62,677 nucleotides of DNA from Streptomyces olivochromogenes (lineage in GTDB: Bacteria > Actinomycetota > Actinomycetes > Streptomycetales > Streptomycetaceae), in NCBI RefSeq assembly GCF_021538895.1, contig NZ_JADDRL010000053.1, positions 1-62,677 on the forward strand, written 5' to 3'. Positions 16,638 through 25,623 of this stretch are shown here, piece after piece. Below the pieces are notes generated by a model, which searched no databases, was not told where the DNA came from, and saw only the letters and a list, made by a program, of their open reading frames with translations. How positions within the stretch are numbered: the stretch's first letter is position 1; each line of letters begins with the position of its first letter. Position numbers and translations under genes: made by a program.

Positions 16638-17254
16638 CGGCCGAAGAGTACAGCGCCGCCGACATCGAGATCATCGAGTTCGACGCACACGTGCGCCGGA
16701 GGCCGGCGATGTACTTCGACCTCCCGCGTGATCACCCCGGCCTGGCCACCCGGGTGCTGTGCCGGATCCTGACGCACGCTCTCCACCCGGCGCCCCGACT
16801 GGCCCCGGACCACACCTCACGGGTCCTGGCGGAGATCCGCGGGGACCTCGCCTTCGCCGTCACGGACGACCTGGCCGACGCCCTGGACGACGGCCCGGGC
16901 CGACCGCGGTTCGGGTACTACGGCACGCTGCTCGGTCCCGACCGCTGGACCAGCGGCGCGGCGGCCGCGCTCGGCGCGCGGACCGTCGTCGAGGTGTGGC
17001 GGGACGGCCACGGCGTCCGGCAGGAACTCTCGGGGATCCGCCCGGCGGGGGAACTCCGGAGCTTCGACCCGCCCGCCGGGGCGGGCACGCGCGTCGCCCT
17101 CACGCTCGACCCCGGGTACTTCGCCCCGAGGTCGGCGATCACCACCGACCTCGCCGGCCTCGACCTGCACGGCCGGTACTGCGAGGCGCCGCCCGGCCCG
17201 GGTTCCGTCACCCTCCGGGACCTGCGCGACGGGCGTGAGTTCCGCTACCGCTGA
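16634..17254 (+). CDS. Degenerate, stand-alone GyrB-like (GHKL ATPase-fold) protein
   Basis: The 206-residue product follows the N-terminal ATPase domain of GyrB from start to end. EFDAHVRRRPAMYFD corresponds to GyrB LEAVRKRPGMYIG. RTVVEVWRDGHGVRQEL corresponds to the strand LEVEVYRDGKVYRQ. GTRVALTLDPGYF corresponds to GTTVxFxPDPEIF. VTLRDLRDGREFRY corresponds to the domain end. The catalytic Glu/Asn helix (EVVDNSVDEA in GyrB) reads RILTHALHPA, and the glycine-rich lid (GGLHGVG) reads GPDRWTSGA, so ATP hydrolysis is unlikely. There is no transducer or toprim domain. It is translationally coupled to the GNAT gene. It may bind a GyrB partner or a ligand; the function is unknown. Confidence 0.7.
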   Translation: MTAEEYSAADIEIIEFDAHVRRRPAMYFDLPRDHPGLATRVLCRILTHALHPAPRLAPDHTSRVLAEIRGDLAFAVTDDLADALDDGPGRPRFGYYGTLLGPDRWTSGAAAALGARTVVEVWRDGHGVRQELSGIRPAGELRSFDPPAGAGTRVALTLDPGYFAPRSAITTDLAGLDLHGRYCEAPPGPGSVTLRDLRDGREFRYR

Positions 17255-18597
17255 TCCGCCGGCGGCGCCGTCCGCTGCCACGGGTGCAGCCGCTCCAGCT
17301 GCTCGGCCAGGGTCAGCAGGTCCTCCTCCGTGCCCGGGCGGCCGACCAGCTGTACGGCGCAGGGGGCGCCGGAGGGCAGGGTGCCGAAGGGGACCGCCAT
17401 GGCGGGCCAGCCGGTGAGGTTCCACGGGGGCGTCATCGGCGAGTAGTTCGTGTTGACGAGGAGGTTGGGCAGCCAGCCCCGCTCGTGCCACGGGACGGCC
17501 TTGGGCGAGCGGCGGGCCAGGGCCGGGGTGAGCAGCACGTCGTGCTCGGCGAAGAAGGGCGTCAGCCGGCGGCGCAGGCGCTCGCGCCGGTCGCCGGTGC
17601 GGACGCCGGGCAGGAAGCGACGGCCCACGGCCGCGTGGATCCGGGTCCGGCGGGCCAGCCGCGCCGGGTCCAGACCGGCCGCGTCCACCGCCGTGCCCGC
17701 CGTCCAGTGCTGGAGCGAGGTCACCCCCAGGGAGAGCGGGAACGGCGGATCCGCCCGCCGCACCTCGTGGCCGGCCCCGCCCAGCAGCCGGGCCGCCTCC
17801 TTGACCGCGGTCGTATACGGTCCGGAGACGGTGACGCCGACCAGCGGGCTGCGCAGTGAGACCGCGATCCGGCGCGGGGCGGGCTCGTCGGCACGGACGA
17901 ACTCCGTGTCCGCCAGCACCGAGAGCACCAGGCGCAGATCCTCGACCGTGGTGGCCAGCGGCCCGTTCTCGGACATGCCGAACCAGTCGCCGTTGCCGAT
18001 CCCCGCCGGCACCACCCCGTGCCCCGGCTTCAGGGTGACGAGGCCGCAGTTGGCCGCCGGGATGCGCAGCGAGCCCATGCCGTCGTTGCCGAGCGCGACC
18101 GGCACCAGGCCGGCGGCCACCGCGGCCGCGCTGCCGCCCGACGAACCGCCCGCCGTGCGCGAGGTGTCCCAGGGGTTGCGTGACGTGCCGTGCACGCCCT
18201 CCGTCGTACCGAAGACGCACAGCTCGGGCACATTGGTCAGCCCCACGACCACCGCGCCCGCCGCCCGCAGCCGGGCCACCGTGACATGGTCCTCGTCGAC
18301 GGGCGTGTCGGGGGTCGCCGCGGAGCCGATTCGGGTCGACTCGCCGCGTACGGCCAGGTTGTCCTTGACCGCCACGGGCACTCCGGCGAGGGGGAGTTCG
18401 CCCAAGTCGGAGCGGGCCGCCAGTTCGTCGGCCTCCGCCAGTGCCGCCTTCGCCCGGACCGCGCGAAACGCGCCGATCCGCCCGTCGAGCCGCTCGATCC
18501 GGGTGAGATGGTCGGCCACCACCTCGCGGGGCGTGGCCCGCTTCTCGCGTACGGCGGCGGCGATCTCGGCGGCGGTCCGGCCGACCCAGCTGGTCAC
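17245..18597 (-). CDS. Amidase signature family hydrolase
   Basis: The 450-residue product has the Ser-cisSer-Lys amidase architecture. The catalytic lysine is in PVAVKDNLAV, the Gly/Ser-rich signature is TAGGSSGGSAAAVAAG, and the nucleophile region is NDGMGSLRIPAANCG. Members hydrolyse amides such as acylamino acids, peptide amides or indoleacetamide; the substrate is not evident. It is not part of a gatCAB set. GTG 18597 has TAGGAG about 7 bp upstream; an ATG at 18627 lacks one. The 3' end overlaps the GyrB-like gene by 10 bp. It is divergent from the fucosidase gene. Confidence 0.88.
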   Translation of the reverse strand: MTSWVGRTAAEIAAAVREKRATPREVVADHLTRIERLDGRIGAFRAVRAKAALAEADELAARSDLGELPLAGVPVAVKDNLAVRGESTRIGSAATPDTPVDEDHVTVARLRAAGAVVVGLTNVPELCVFGTTEGVHGTSRNPWDTSRTAGGSSGGSAAAVAAGLVPVALGNDGMGSLRIPAANCGLVTLKPGHGVVPAGIGNGDWFGMSENGPLATTVEDLRLVLSVLADTEFVRADEPAPRRIAVSLRSPLVGVTVSGPYTTAVKEAARLLGGAGHEVRRADPPFPLSLGVTSLQHWTAGTAVDAAGLDPARLARRTRIHAAVGRRFLPGVRTGDRRERLRRRLTPFFAEHDVLLTPALARRSPKAVPWHERGWLPNLLVNTNYSPMTPPWNLTGWPAMAVPFGTLPSGAPCAVQLVGRPGTEEDLLTLAEQLERLHPWQRTAPPADQR

Positions 18598-18703
18598 GGG
18601 CGCTCCTAGGGGTACTCGGCAGTACACGTACTCGTCGGTACGTAGGGAGAACTGTGCACGGTCGCACCCGCCGCGTCGAGAGGCTGCCGATCGGCCACCA
18701 GGT

Positions 18704-18785
18704 CATCCGATCAATCTCTCAACTGCCTTCTTTTGACGCCCGATTGACAGTGCTCCGAGCCCCGCCAATCATCAGACATCCGATG
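18704..18785 (+). promoter_or_regulatory. Putative promoter and operator of the GH29 fucosidase gene
   Basis: TTGACA at 18744-18749 is followed 17 bp later by AATCAT, a plausible sigma70-like promoter. CATCCGAT occurs twice, at 18704-18711 and 18777-18784. The second copy is a nine-base near-perfect palindrome, CATCCGATG (18777-18785). The paired copies flanking the promoter look like a regulator site, possibly of GntR type. Confidence 0.4.
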
Positions 18786-18799
18786 AATGGGAGCCGCTC

Positions 18800-21175
18800 A
18801 TGAGTACGTACCCCAGACGCCAGGTCCTGGGTGCCGCGGCGGGTGTCGCCGCCTCGGCCGCCCTTCCGCTCACCGCGGCGACGAGCGCGCGGGCCGCCGA
18901 CAGCGCCGGGGAGGGGGACGGGCCCTGGGCCCCCGTCCCCGACCCGGTGCCGGTCCCGCTCGACGCCTACTTCGACAACGACGGCATCGACACCGCCGCC
19001 GCGCGCGGCGGCGACTTCGACGGCTCGGGCTACACCTTCCCCGGCGAGGAACTGCCCACGGGCCGCGTCGAGGTCGACGGCGTGCCGTTCCTGTTCCCGT
19101 CCTCGACGGTGGGCGCCGGGAGCGCCGGCCACGCCGGCAACGCCGGCAACAACGTCGTCGCGCTCGGCCAGCGCCTCGCCCTGCCCCCGGGCCACTACCT
19201 CTCCGCCTTCTTCCTCACCGCCGGCAGCTACGGCGACGCCTCCGGCAGCGCCACCGTGCACTACGCGGACGGCACGACCACCACGGCCGGTCTGGGCGGC
19301 GCCGACTGGTACGCGGCGGGCGGCCCCCTGGCGGCGCCCTACCGCTACCGGCCGGACGGCGGCAAGGACGAGCACCCGGTCGGCATGGGCGTCGGCGAGG
19401 TGTGGATCGACCCGCGGCGCGAGGCGGTCGCGGTCACCCTCCCGGTCACCAACCCCGCCGAGGCGAACAAGACCGCGCTGCACGTCTTCGCCCTCACCCT
19501 GCAACCGGTCGCCCAGGGACGCGCGTTGGCCCTGCGCGGCCTTCGCTCGACGAACTCGCTGCTGGAGCCGGCCGGCGCCCAGAGCGTGGAGGCGGTCGTC
19601 GTCAACGCGGGCACGGTCGCCGTCCTCCCGGCCGACGAGGTGTCCGTACGGGTCGACGCGCCCGGCGCCCGTACCGTCGCCCCCGCCCGCGTCCGCCGCC
19701 TCGACCCCGGCGAGCAGGCCCGCGTGCGCGTCGGTGTCCGCAACCGCCCGGGCACCCCGCAGGGCACCGACCGGGACGGCACGGTGACGGTCACCGGACG
19801 CGGCGCCCGCGCGGCGGCCGGGACGGCCCGGCTGACCCTCGGCGTCGCCGACTACGACCCCACCGAAGCGTCCCTCTCCGGCCACCGGGCGCCGTACTGG
19901 TTCCAGGGCGCCAAGTTCGGCATCTTCATCCACTGGGGCGTCTACTCCGTGCCGGCCTGGTCGCCGGTCGGCAAGCAGTACGCCGAGTGGTACTGGAACC
20001 ACATGCAGGACCCGGCCAACGCCGTGTACGCCTACCACCGGGACACCTACGGCGCGGACTTCGCCTACGACGACTTCATCCCGCGCTTCACGGCTGAGCG
20101 GTTCGACCCGCGCGCGTGGGTGGAGCTGTTCCGGGACGCAGGCGCCCAATACCACGTCCTGACCTCCAAGCACCACGAGGGATTCGCCCTGTGGGACACC
20201 AAGGTCAGCGACCGCAACGCGGTGCGGATGGGCCCGAAACGCGACCTGGTCAAGGAACTCTTCGAGGCGTCCCGGCGGTACACCCCGGAGCTCCACCGGG
20301 GCCTCTACTTCTCGATGCCCGAGTGGTTCAACCCCGACAACCCGTGGATGGGCCACGCCCCGCGCAACCCGTACACCCTCCAGCCGGTCCCGTACACCGG
20401 ATACACGGCCGGCAAGGACTTCGTGAAGGACTACCAGGCCCCGCAGATGCTGGAGCTGATCCACGGCTACGACCCGGAGCTCATCTGGTGCGACATCGGC
20501 GGCGCGAACGACAGCCTCCATGTCCTCGCCGAGTACTTCAACCACGCCAAGAACCGCGCGCGGCCCATCGACGTGACCGTCAACAACCGCTCCGGCATCG
20601 GCTTCCACGACTTCACGACCCCCGAGTACACGACGTACGACAACACGGTCGTCGCCAAGTGGGAGTCCAGCCGCGGCCTCGACCCGTTCAGCTACGGCTA
20701 CAACCGGGCGACTCCCGACGCGGCCTACATGACCGCCGAGGAGGTCGTGCGCAGCCTCGTCGACATCGTCTCCAAGAACGGCAACTTCCTCCTCGACGTC
20801 GGCCCGCGCGCCGACGGCACCATCCCCGAGATCATGCAGACCCGGCTGCGTGAGACGGGCCGCTGGCTCCGCGTCAACGGCGAGGCGATCCACGACACGA
20901 CGTACTGGTCACGCATGGCCCAGCTCGGCACGGACCTGCGCTTCACCGTCCGCCCCGACCGGGCCTTCTACATCCACTCCCTGACCCGGCCGGGCCCGAA
21001 ACTCACCGTCGAGGCCCCCGTCCCCGTACGCCCTTCCGACCGGGTGACCATGCTCGGCCACGACCGCCCCCTGACCTGGACCCTGCGCAACGGCGCCCTG
21101 GTCGTCGACGTTCCCGAGGCGGCCCGGAAGGCGGGCCGGTACGTGTGGGTCTTCAAGGTGGAGTGGCACGACTGA
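18800..21175 (+). CDS. Exported GH29 alpha-L-fucosidase
   Basis: The enzyme releases L-fucose from glycans. The 791-residue product begins with a Tat-type signal (PRRQVLGAAAGVAASAAL). The first 340 residues form accessory beta-domains, including a NEW3-like module (about 260-340, VNAGTVAVLPADEVSV). The catalytic barrel starts at FGIFIHWGVYSVPAW (about 373). The nucleophile is Asp565 in LIWCDIGG, and HEGFALWDTK is another GH29 hallmark. ATG 18800 has GGGAG upstream. The enzyme acts outside the cell, beside an N-glycan locus and 12 kb from an L-fucose catabolic operon. This suggests removal of core or antennary fucose and use of the sugar. Confidence 0.92.
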   Translation: MSTYPRRQVLGAAAGVAASAALPLTAATSARAADSAGEGDGPWAPVPDPVPVPLDAYFDNDGIDTAAARGGDFDGSGYTFPGEELPTGRVEVDGVPFLFPSSTVGAGSAGHAGNAGNNVVALGQRLALPPGHYLSAFFLTAGSYGDASGSATVHYADGTTTTAGLGGADWYAAGGPLAAPYRYRPDGGKDEHPVGMGVGEVWIDPRREAVAVTLPVTNPAEANKTALHVFALTLQPVAQGRALALRGLRSTNSLLEPAGAQSVEAVVVNAGTVAVLPADEVSVRVDAPGARTVAPARVRRLDPGEQARVRVGVRNRPGTPQGTDRDGTVTVTGRGARAAAGTARLTLGVADYDPTEASLSGHRAPYWFQGAKFGIFIHWGVYSVPAWSPVGKQYAEWYWNHMQDPANAVYAYHRDTYGADFAYDDFIPRFTAERFDPRAWVELFRDAGAQYHVLTSKHHEGFALWDTKVSDRNAVRMGPKRDLVKELFEASRRYTPELHRGLYFSMPEWFNPDNPWMGHAPRNPYTLQPVPYTGYTAGKDFVKDYQAPQMLELIHGYDPELIWCDIGGANDSLHVLAEYFNHAKNRARPIDVTVNNRSGIGFHDFTTPEYTTYDNTVVAKWESSRGLDPFSYGYNRATPDAAYMTAEEVVRSLVDIVSKNGNFLLDVGPRADGTIPEIMQTRLRETGRWLRVNGEAIHDTTYWSRMAQLGTDLRFTVRPDRAFYIHSLTRPGPKLTVEAPVPVRPSDRVTMLGHDRPLTWTLRNGALVVDVPEAARKAGRYVWVFKVEWHD

Positions 21176-21227
21176 CGCCGGACGGCGTACGCCGCCGAGG
21201 CGGAGCCCGGTGTGTGGGCAGCACGGT

Positions 21228-22265
21228 TCAGGCAACGCCCGTGCTGCCCCGCCCGATCAGCCGCGGTACCGGTACCCGGACCGTTCGGGCCGGGCCGCCG
21301 TCCAGGAGTGCGGTCAGTTCGGTCGCGGCCGTGCGGCCGAACTCCACGCTGTCCCGGGACAGGGCCGACAGCCAGGGCTGGACCATGCGGCACAGGGCCG
21401 AGTCCTCCCAGGAGATCACGGAGACATCCGCCGGTACGGAGAAGCCGAGTTCGGACGCGGCGGCGAGGCCGGCGACGGCCATCACGTCGTTGTCGTAGAT
21501 GAGGGCGGTCGGGGCGGGGGAGCGGCGCAGGACGCGGCGGGTGACGGCCGCGCCCTCCGTGTCGGAGTAGTCGGTGGTCACGGAGGTCACCTCGGTGAGG
21601 CCGCGCCGCTCGGCCTCCGCGCGCAGGGTGCGGATGCGGCGCTGGGTGTGCGCGAGGTGGGGCAGGCCCGCGATGTGCACGATCCGGCGATGCCCGAGAG
21701 CGGTCAACTCGTCGACCACGGAGGCCATCGCGCCCGCGTCGTCCGCCCACACCGTCGACAGGCCCGGGTGGCGCTCGTCCGGCGCGCCGCCGATCACCAC
21801 GGCGGGCAGGCCGAGTTCGTCGAGCAGGTCGGGGCGCGGGTCGTCGGCGCGCGGGTCCACCACCAGGACGCCGTCCACCCGGTGCTCGGCCCACCAGCGC
21901 CGGTAGACCGCGCACTCGTCGTCGAGGTCCTGGGCGATCTGGAACAGCAGACCGAGATGGCGCTCTGCCAGCACCTCCTGTATGCCCGAGACGAGTTGGA
22001 GGAAGAAGGAGTCCACGCCCAGCGTGCCCGCCGGGCGCGCCAGGACGAAGCCGACCGTGGCCGCGCCCTCCCCGGACAGGGCGCGGGCCGCCGTACTGGG
22101 GCGCCAGCCGAGCTGCTCGGCGACCCGGCGCACCCGGTCCCGGGTGGCCTCGGAGACCCCGGGCCGATCGTTGAGCGCGAAGGAGACCGCGCTCTCGGAG
22201 ACCCCGGCGCGGCGCGCGATGTCCTTCATCGTCGGCCGGCGCGCGGGCGATCGTCTGCCCGACAC
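21228..22265 (-). CDS. LacI-family transcriptional regulator of the N-glycan operon
   Basis: The 345-residue product has the LacI helix-turn-helix (TMKDIARRAGVSESAVSFAL, about residues 12-31) and the hinge helix (PSTAARALSGEG). A periplasmic-binding-like ligand domain follows. It is transcribed divergently from the sugar ABC and glycosidase operon, with 225 bp between the starts. Three palindromic sites lie in that space. I infer that it represses the operon, and probably itself, until a glycan fragment binds. GTG 22265 is preceded by AAAGGGG. Confidence 0.9.
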   Translation of the reverse strand: MSGRRSPARRPTMKDIARRAGVSESAVSFALNDRPGVSEATRDRVRRVAEQLGWRPSTAARALSGEGAATVGFVLARPAGTLGVDSFFLQLVSGIQEVLAERHLGLLFQIAQDLDDECAVYRRWWAEHRVDGVLVVDPRADDPRPDLLDELGLPAVVIGGAPDERHPGLSTVWADDAGAMASVVDELTALGHRRIVHIAGLPHLAHTQRRIRTLRAEAERRGLTEVTSVTTDYSDTEGAAVTRRVLRRSPAPTALIYDNDVMAVAGLAAASELGFSVPADVSVISWEDSALCRMVQPWLSALSRDSVEFGRTAATELTALLDGGPARTVRVPVPRLIGRGSTGVA

Positions 22266-22286
22266 CCTGTCCCCTTTCGTGATCCA

Positions 22287-22300
22287 CTAATGCGCTTGAG
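22287..22300. promoter_or_regulatory. LacI-type operator O1
   Basis: The site CTAATGCGCTTGAG has the central CG and flanking half-sites typical of LacI-family operators. Bases 22287-22297 form a perfect 11-bp inverted repeat with 22314-22324. It lies 22 bp upstream of the LacI start codon, which suits autoregulation. Confidence 0.6.
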
Positions 22301-22310
22301 TTCAACCAAC

Positions 22311-22324
22311 CTAAAGCGCATTAG
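22311..22324. promoter_or_regulatory. LacI-type operator O2
   Basis: CTAAAGCGCATTAG is itself a palindrome with one mismatched pair (CTAAWGCGCWTTAG). Read on the minus strand it is nearly identical to O1. The two are 24 bp apart centre to centre. Confidence 0.65.
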
Positions 22325-22386
22325 CGATCGAGGCAATAGTCCGTACGCAGACCTGTGACCAGGGGAGTTGACGGAAAGGTGGCCAA

Positions 22387-22399
22387 CTAATGCATTTAG
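22387..22399. promoter_or_regulatory. LacI-type operator O3
   Basis: CTAATGCATTTAG shares the TAATGC and TTTAG half-sites with O1 and O2, but its two halves are one base closer. It lies about 90 bp upstream of the binding-protein gene, within or near its promoter. Confidence 0.5.
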
Positions 22400-22490
22400 C
22401 TGGGGCGAATCCATTGACGGGCCCCGGAAACGGCGTGCAAGGTCTGGCCCGGCACCTTCGACCACCTTCCTCGCAAAGGAGCCGTCCACC

Positions 22491-23783
22491 GTGCACCTGA
22501 CTCGCAGAACGTTCGCCGCCGTCGCGGCCGCCGCCCTCCTGCTGCCGCTGAGCGCGTGCGGCTCCGGGGACGACGACGGCGGATCGACCGACGCCTCGGG
22601 CAAGGTCGAAGGTGACATCACCTTCCAGACCTGGAACCTGCGCGCCAACTTCAAGGACTACTTCGAGGGGGTGATCGCCGGCTTCGAGAAGAAGTACCCG
22701 GGCACCCACGTGAAGTGGATCGACCAGCCCGCCGAGGGCTACGCCGACAAGCTCAGCGCCGACGCCGCCGGCGGCACCCTGCCCGACGTCGTCAACGTCT
22801 CGCCCGACCTCCTCGCCCCGCTCGCCAAGGCCGGTCTCGCCCTCGACCTGGACAAGGCGGCCGGAAAGTACAAGTCCGAATATCTTCAAGGGGCTTGGAC
22901 CGGCCACCAGGTACCGGGGATGAGCGGGACGTACGCCTTCCCCTGGTACCTGAACACCGGGCCGCTCTTCTACAACAAGTCCCTGTTCGAGAAGGCGGGA
23001 CTCAACCCCGACCAGCCCCCGAAGACCTACGACGAACTCTTCGCCGACGCCCTGCGGATGGCGAAGCAGAGCGGCGGCAAGGTCGCCACCCTCGCCAACG
23101 TGCCCACCGTCGAGGACTTCGGGCGCTACGGCGTACCGCTCATGAACGACCAGGGCACCGGCTTCGCCTTCAACGACCCGAAGGGCGTCCGACTCCTCAC
23201 CAAGTACAAGGAGTTGTTCGACGCCAAGGCGCTCGACACGCAGGCCCTGACCGCGACCCCGGAGTCCTCCGGGAAGAAGTTCCTCACCGAGGCCGTCGCC
23301 ATGAACCCCGGCAGCGCCCTCGACCTCGGCAACTTCAAGAAGAACGCGCCGAACCTGTACAAGAACATCGGCATCACCGACCAGATCACCAGCACCGGCC
23401 ACGTCAACATGTACGTGATGGGCGTGATGGTCAACTCCCGCACCGAGCACACCCCGGCCGCCGTCGCCTTCGCGCACTACGTCACCGACGCGGAGAACCA
23501 GATGTCCTTCGCCAAGAAGGTCGCCATCTTCCCGAGCACCGCCGGCTCCCTCGACGACCCGTACTTCACCAAGGAGGACGGCACCGACGAGACACGGGTG
23601 CGCATCGCCGCCGCCAAGTCCCTGAAGAACGCGGTCAACTACACGCCCGTGCTGTTCAGCGAGCAGATGAAGACCGCGCTGCGCAACGAGGTCGCCCGGG
23701 CGTTGCAGGGCAAGGAGAGTCCCGAGGCGGCTCTTGACAACGCTGTCAAGGCCTGCGACCGGCTCCTTCAGCAGCAGGGCTGA
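22491..23783 (+). CDS. Sugar ABC transporter substrate-binding lipoprotein (family 1)
   Basis: The 430-residue product starts at GTG 22491 (AAAGGAG upstream). It has a Tat-like lipoprotein signal (LTRRTFAAVAAAALLLP) with lipobox LSAC and acylated Cys23. The mature part has the extracellular solute-binding family 1 layout (ITFQTWNLRANFKDYF, FPWYLNTGPLFYNKSLFEKAG). The context of GH5, GH85 and GH38 enzymes in the same operon points to a mannose/GlcNAc-containing oligosaccharide released from N-glycans. The two permease genes follow after 7 bp. No ATPase gene is in the operon. Confidence 0.9.
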   Translation: MHLTRRTFAAVAAAALLLPLSACGSGDDDGGSTDASGKVEGDITFQTWNLRANFKDYFEGVIAGFEKKYPGTHVKWIDQPAEGYADKLSADAAGGTLPDVVNVSPDLLAPLAKAGLALDLDKAAGKYKSEYLQGAWTGHQVPGMSGTYAFPWYLNTGPLFYNKSLFEKAGLNPDQPPKTYDELFADALRMAKQSGGKVATLANVPTVEDFGRYGVPLMNDQGTGFAFNDPKGVRLLTKYKELFDAKALDTQALTATPESSGKKFLTEAVAMNPGSALDLGNFKKNAPNLYKNIGITDQITSTGHVNMYVMGVMVNSRTEHTPAAVAFAHYVTDAENQMSFAKKVAIFPSTAGSLDDPYFTKEDGTDETRVRIAAAKSLKNAVNYTPVLFSEQMKTALRNEVARALQGKESPEAALDNAVKACDRLLQQQG

Positions 23784-23790
23784 GACCGGC

Positions 23791-24689
23791 ATGGCGAATC
23801 CCGCGATGTCCCGCGTCACCCGGGTGCGGCGCCACCTGCCCACCAGCCCCTGGCTGTTCGCCGCCCCGGGGCTGCTGATCACCGGCGTGTTCGTGCTCTA
23901 CCCGTTCGTCTCCACACTGGTCAACTCGCTCACCGACCGCCGCACCCTGATCCCGGGTCACTTCGTGGGCCTCGCCAACTTCCGTGAGCTGCTCCACGAC
24001 GACATGTTCTGGACCGGGCTGCGCAACAGCTCGCTGTACGTCGTCGGCGTCGTCCCGGCGCTGGTGATCCTGCCCCTGCTGCTCGCCCTCCTGGTCCAGA
24101 AGAACATCCCCGGCATCACCTTCTTCCGGTCCGCCTTCTACACCCCGGTCGTCGCCTCGATCGTCGTGGTCGGCCTCATCTGGGTGTGGCTGCTAGACGA
24201 ACGCGGCCTGGTCAACTCCCTGCTGGAGGCCGTCGGGATCGGCCGGGTCGGCTTCCTCAGCGACCAGTGGCTGCTCCTGCTGAGCGCCATGGCCGTCACG
24301 GTCTGGAAGGGCCTCGGCTACTACATGATCATTTACCTGGCCGCGCTGGCGAACGTGCCCCGCGAACTGCACGAGGCCGCCGCGGTGGACGGCGCGGGCC
24401 CGGTGCGCCGCTTCCTCACCGTCACCGTGCCCGCCGTGCGCTCCACCATGGTCCTGGTCGCCGCGCTCTCCTCGGTGGCCGCCTTCAAGGTGTTCTCCGA
24501 GGTGTACCTGATGGCCGGCCCCAGCGGCGGCCCGGCCGGCGAGGACACCACCCTCGTCATGCTGGTGCAGCGCACCGGCACCGGCCTGACCGGCCGCGTC
24601 GGCTACGCCTCCGCCCTGTCCGTCGTCGTCTTCGTCGTGACCGTCGCGCTCATGCTGCTCGTCCTGCGCACCGACCGGAGGGAGGAGTC

Positions 24690-24693
<4 letters not shown>
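23791..24693 (+). CDS. Sugar ABC transporter permease (MalF type)
   Basis: The 300-residue membrane protein has six predicted helices and the EAA loop ELHEAAAVDGAGPVRRF, which contacts the ATPase. Its N-terminal helix is in SPWLFAAPGLLITGVFVLYP. ATG 23791 follows the binding-protein stop by 7 bp, and the stop overlaps the next gene by 4 bp. It forms the channel with the second permease. The ATPase is presumably the shared Streptomyces MsiK encoded elsewhere. Confidence 0.9.
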
Positions 24694-25595
<902 letters not shown>

Positions 25596-25623
25596 ACCCA
25601 CCCAGCGTCACCAAGGACACCGC

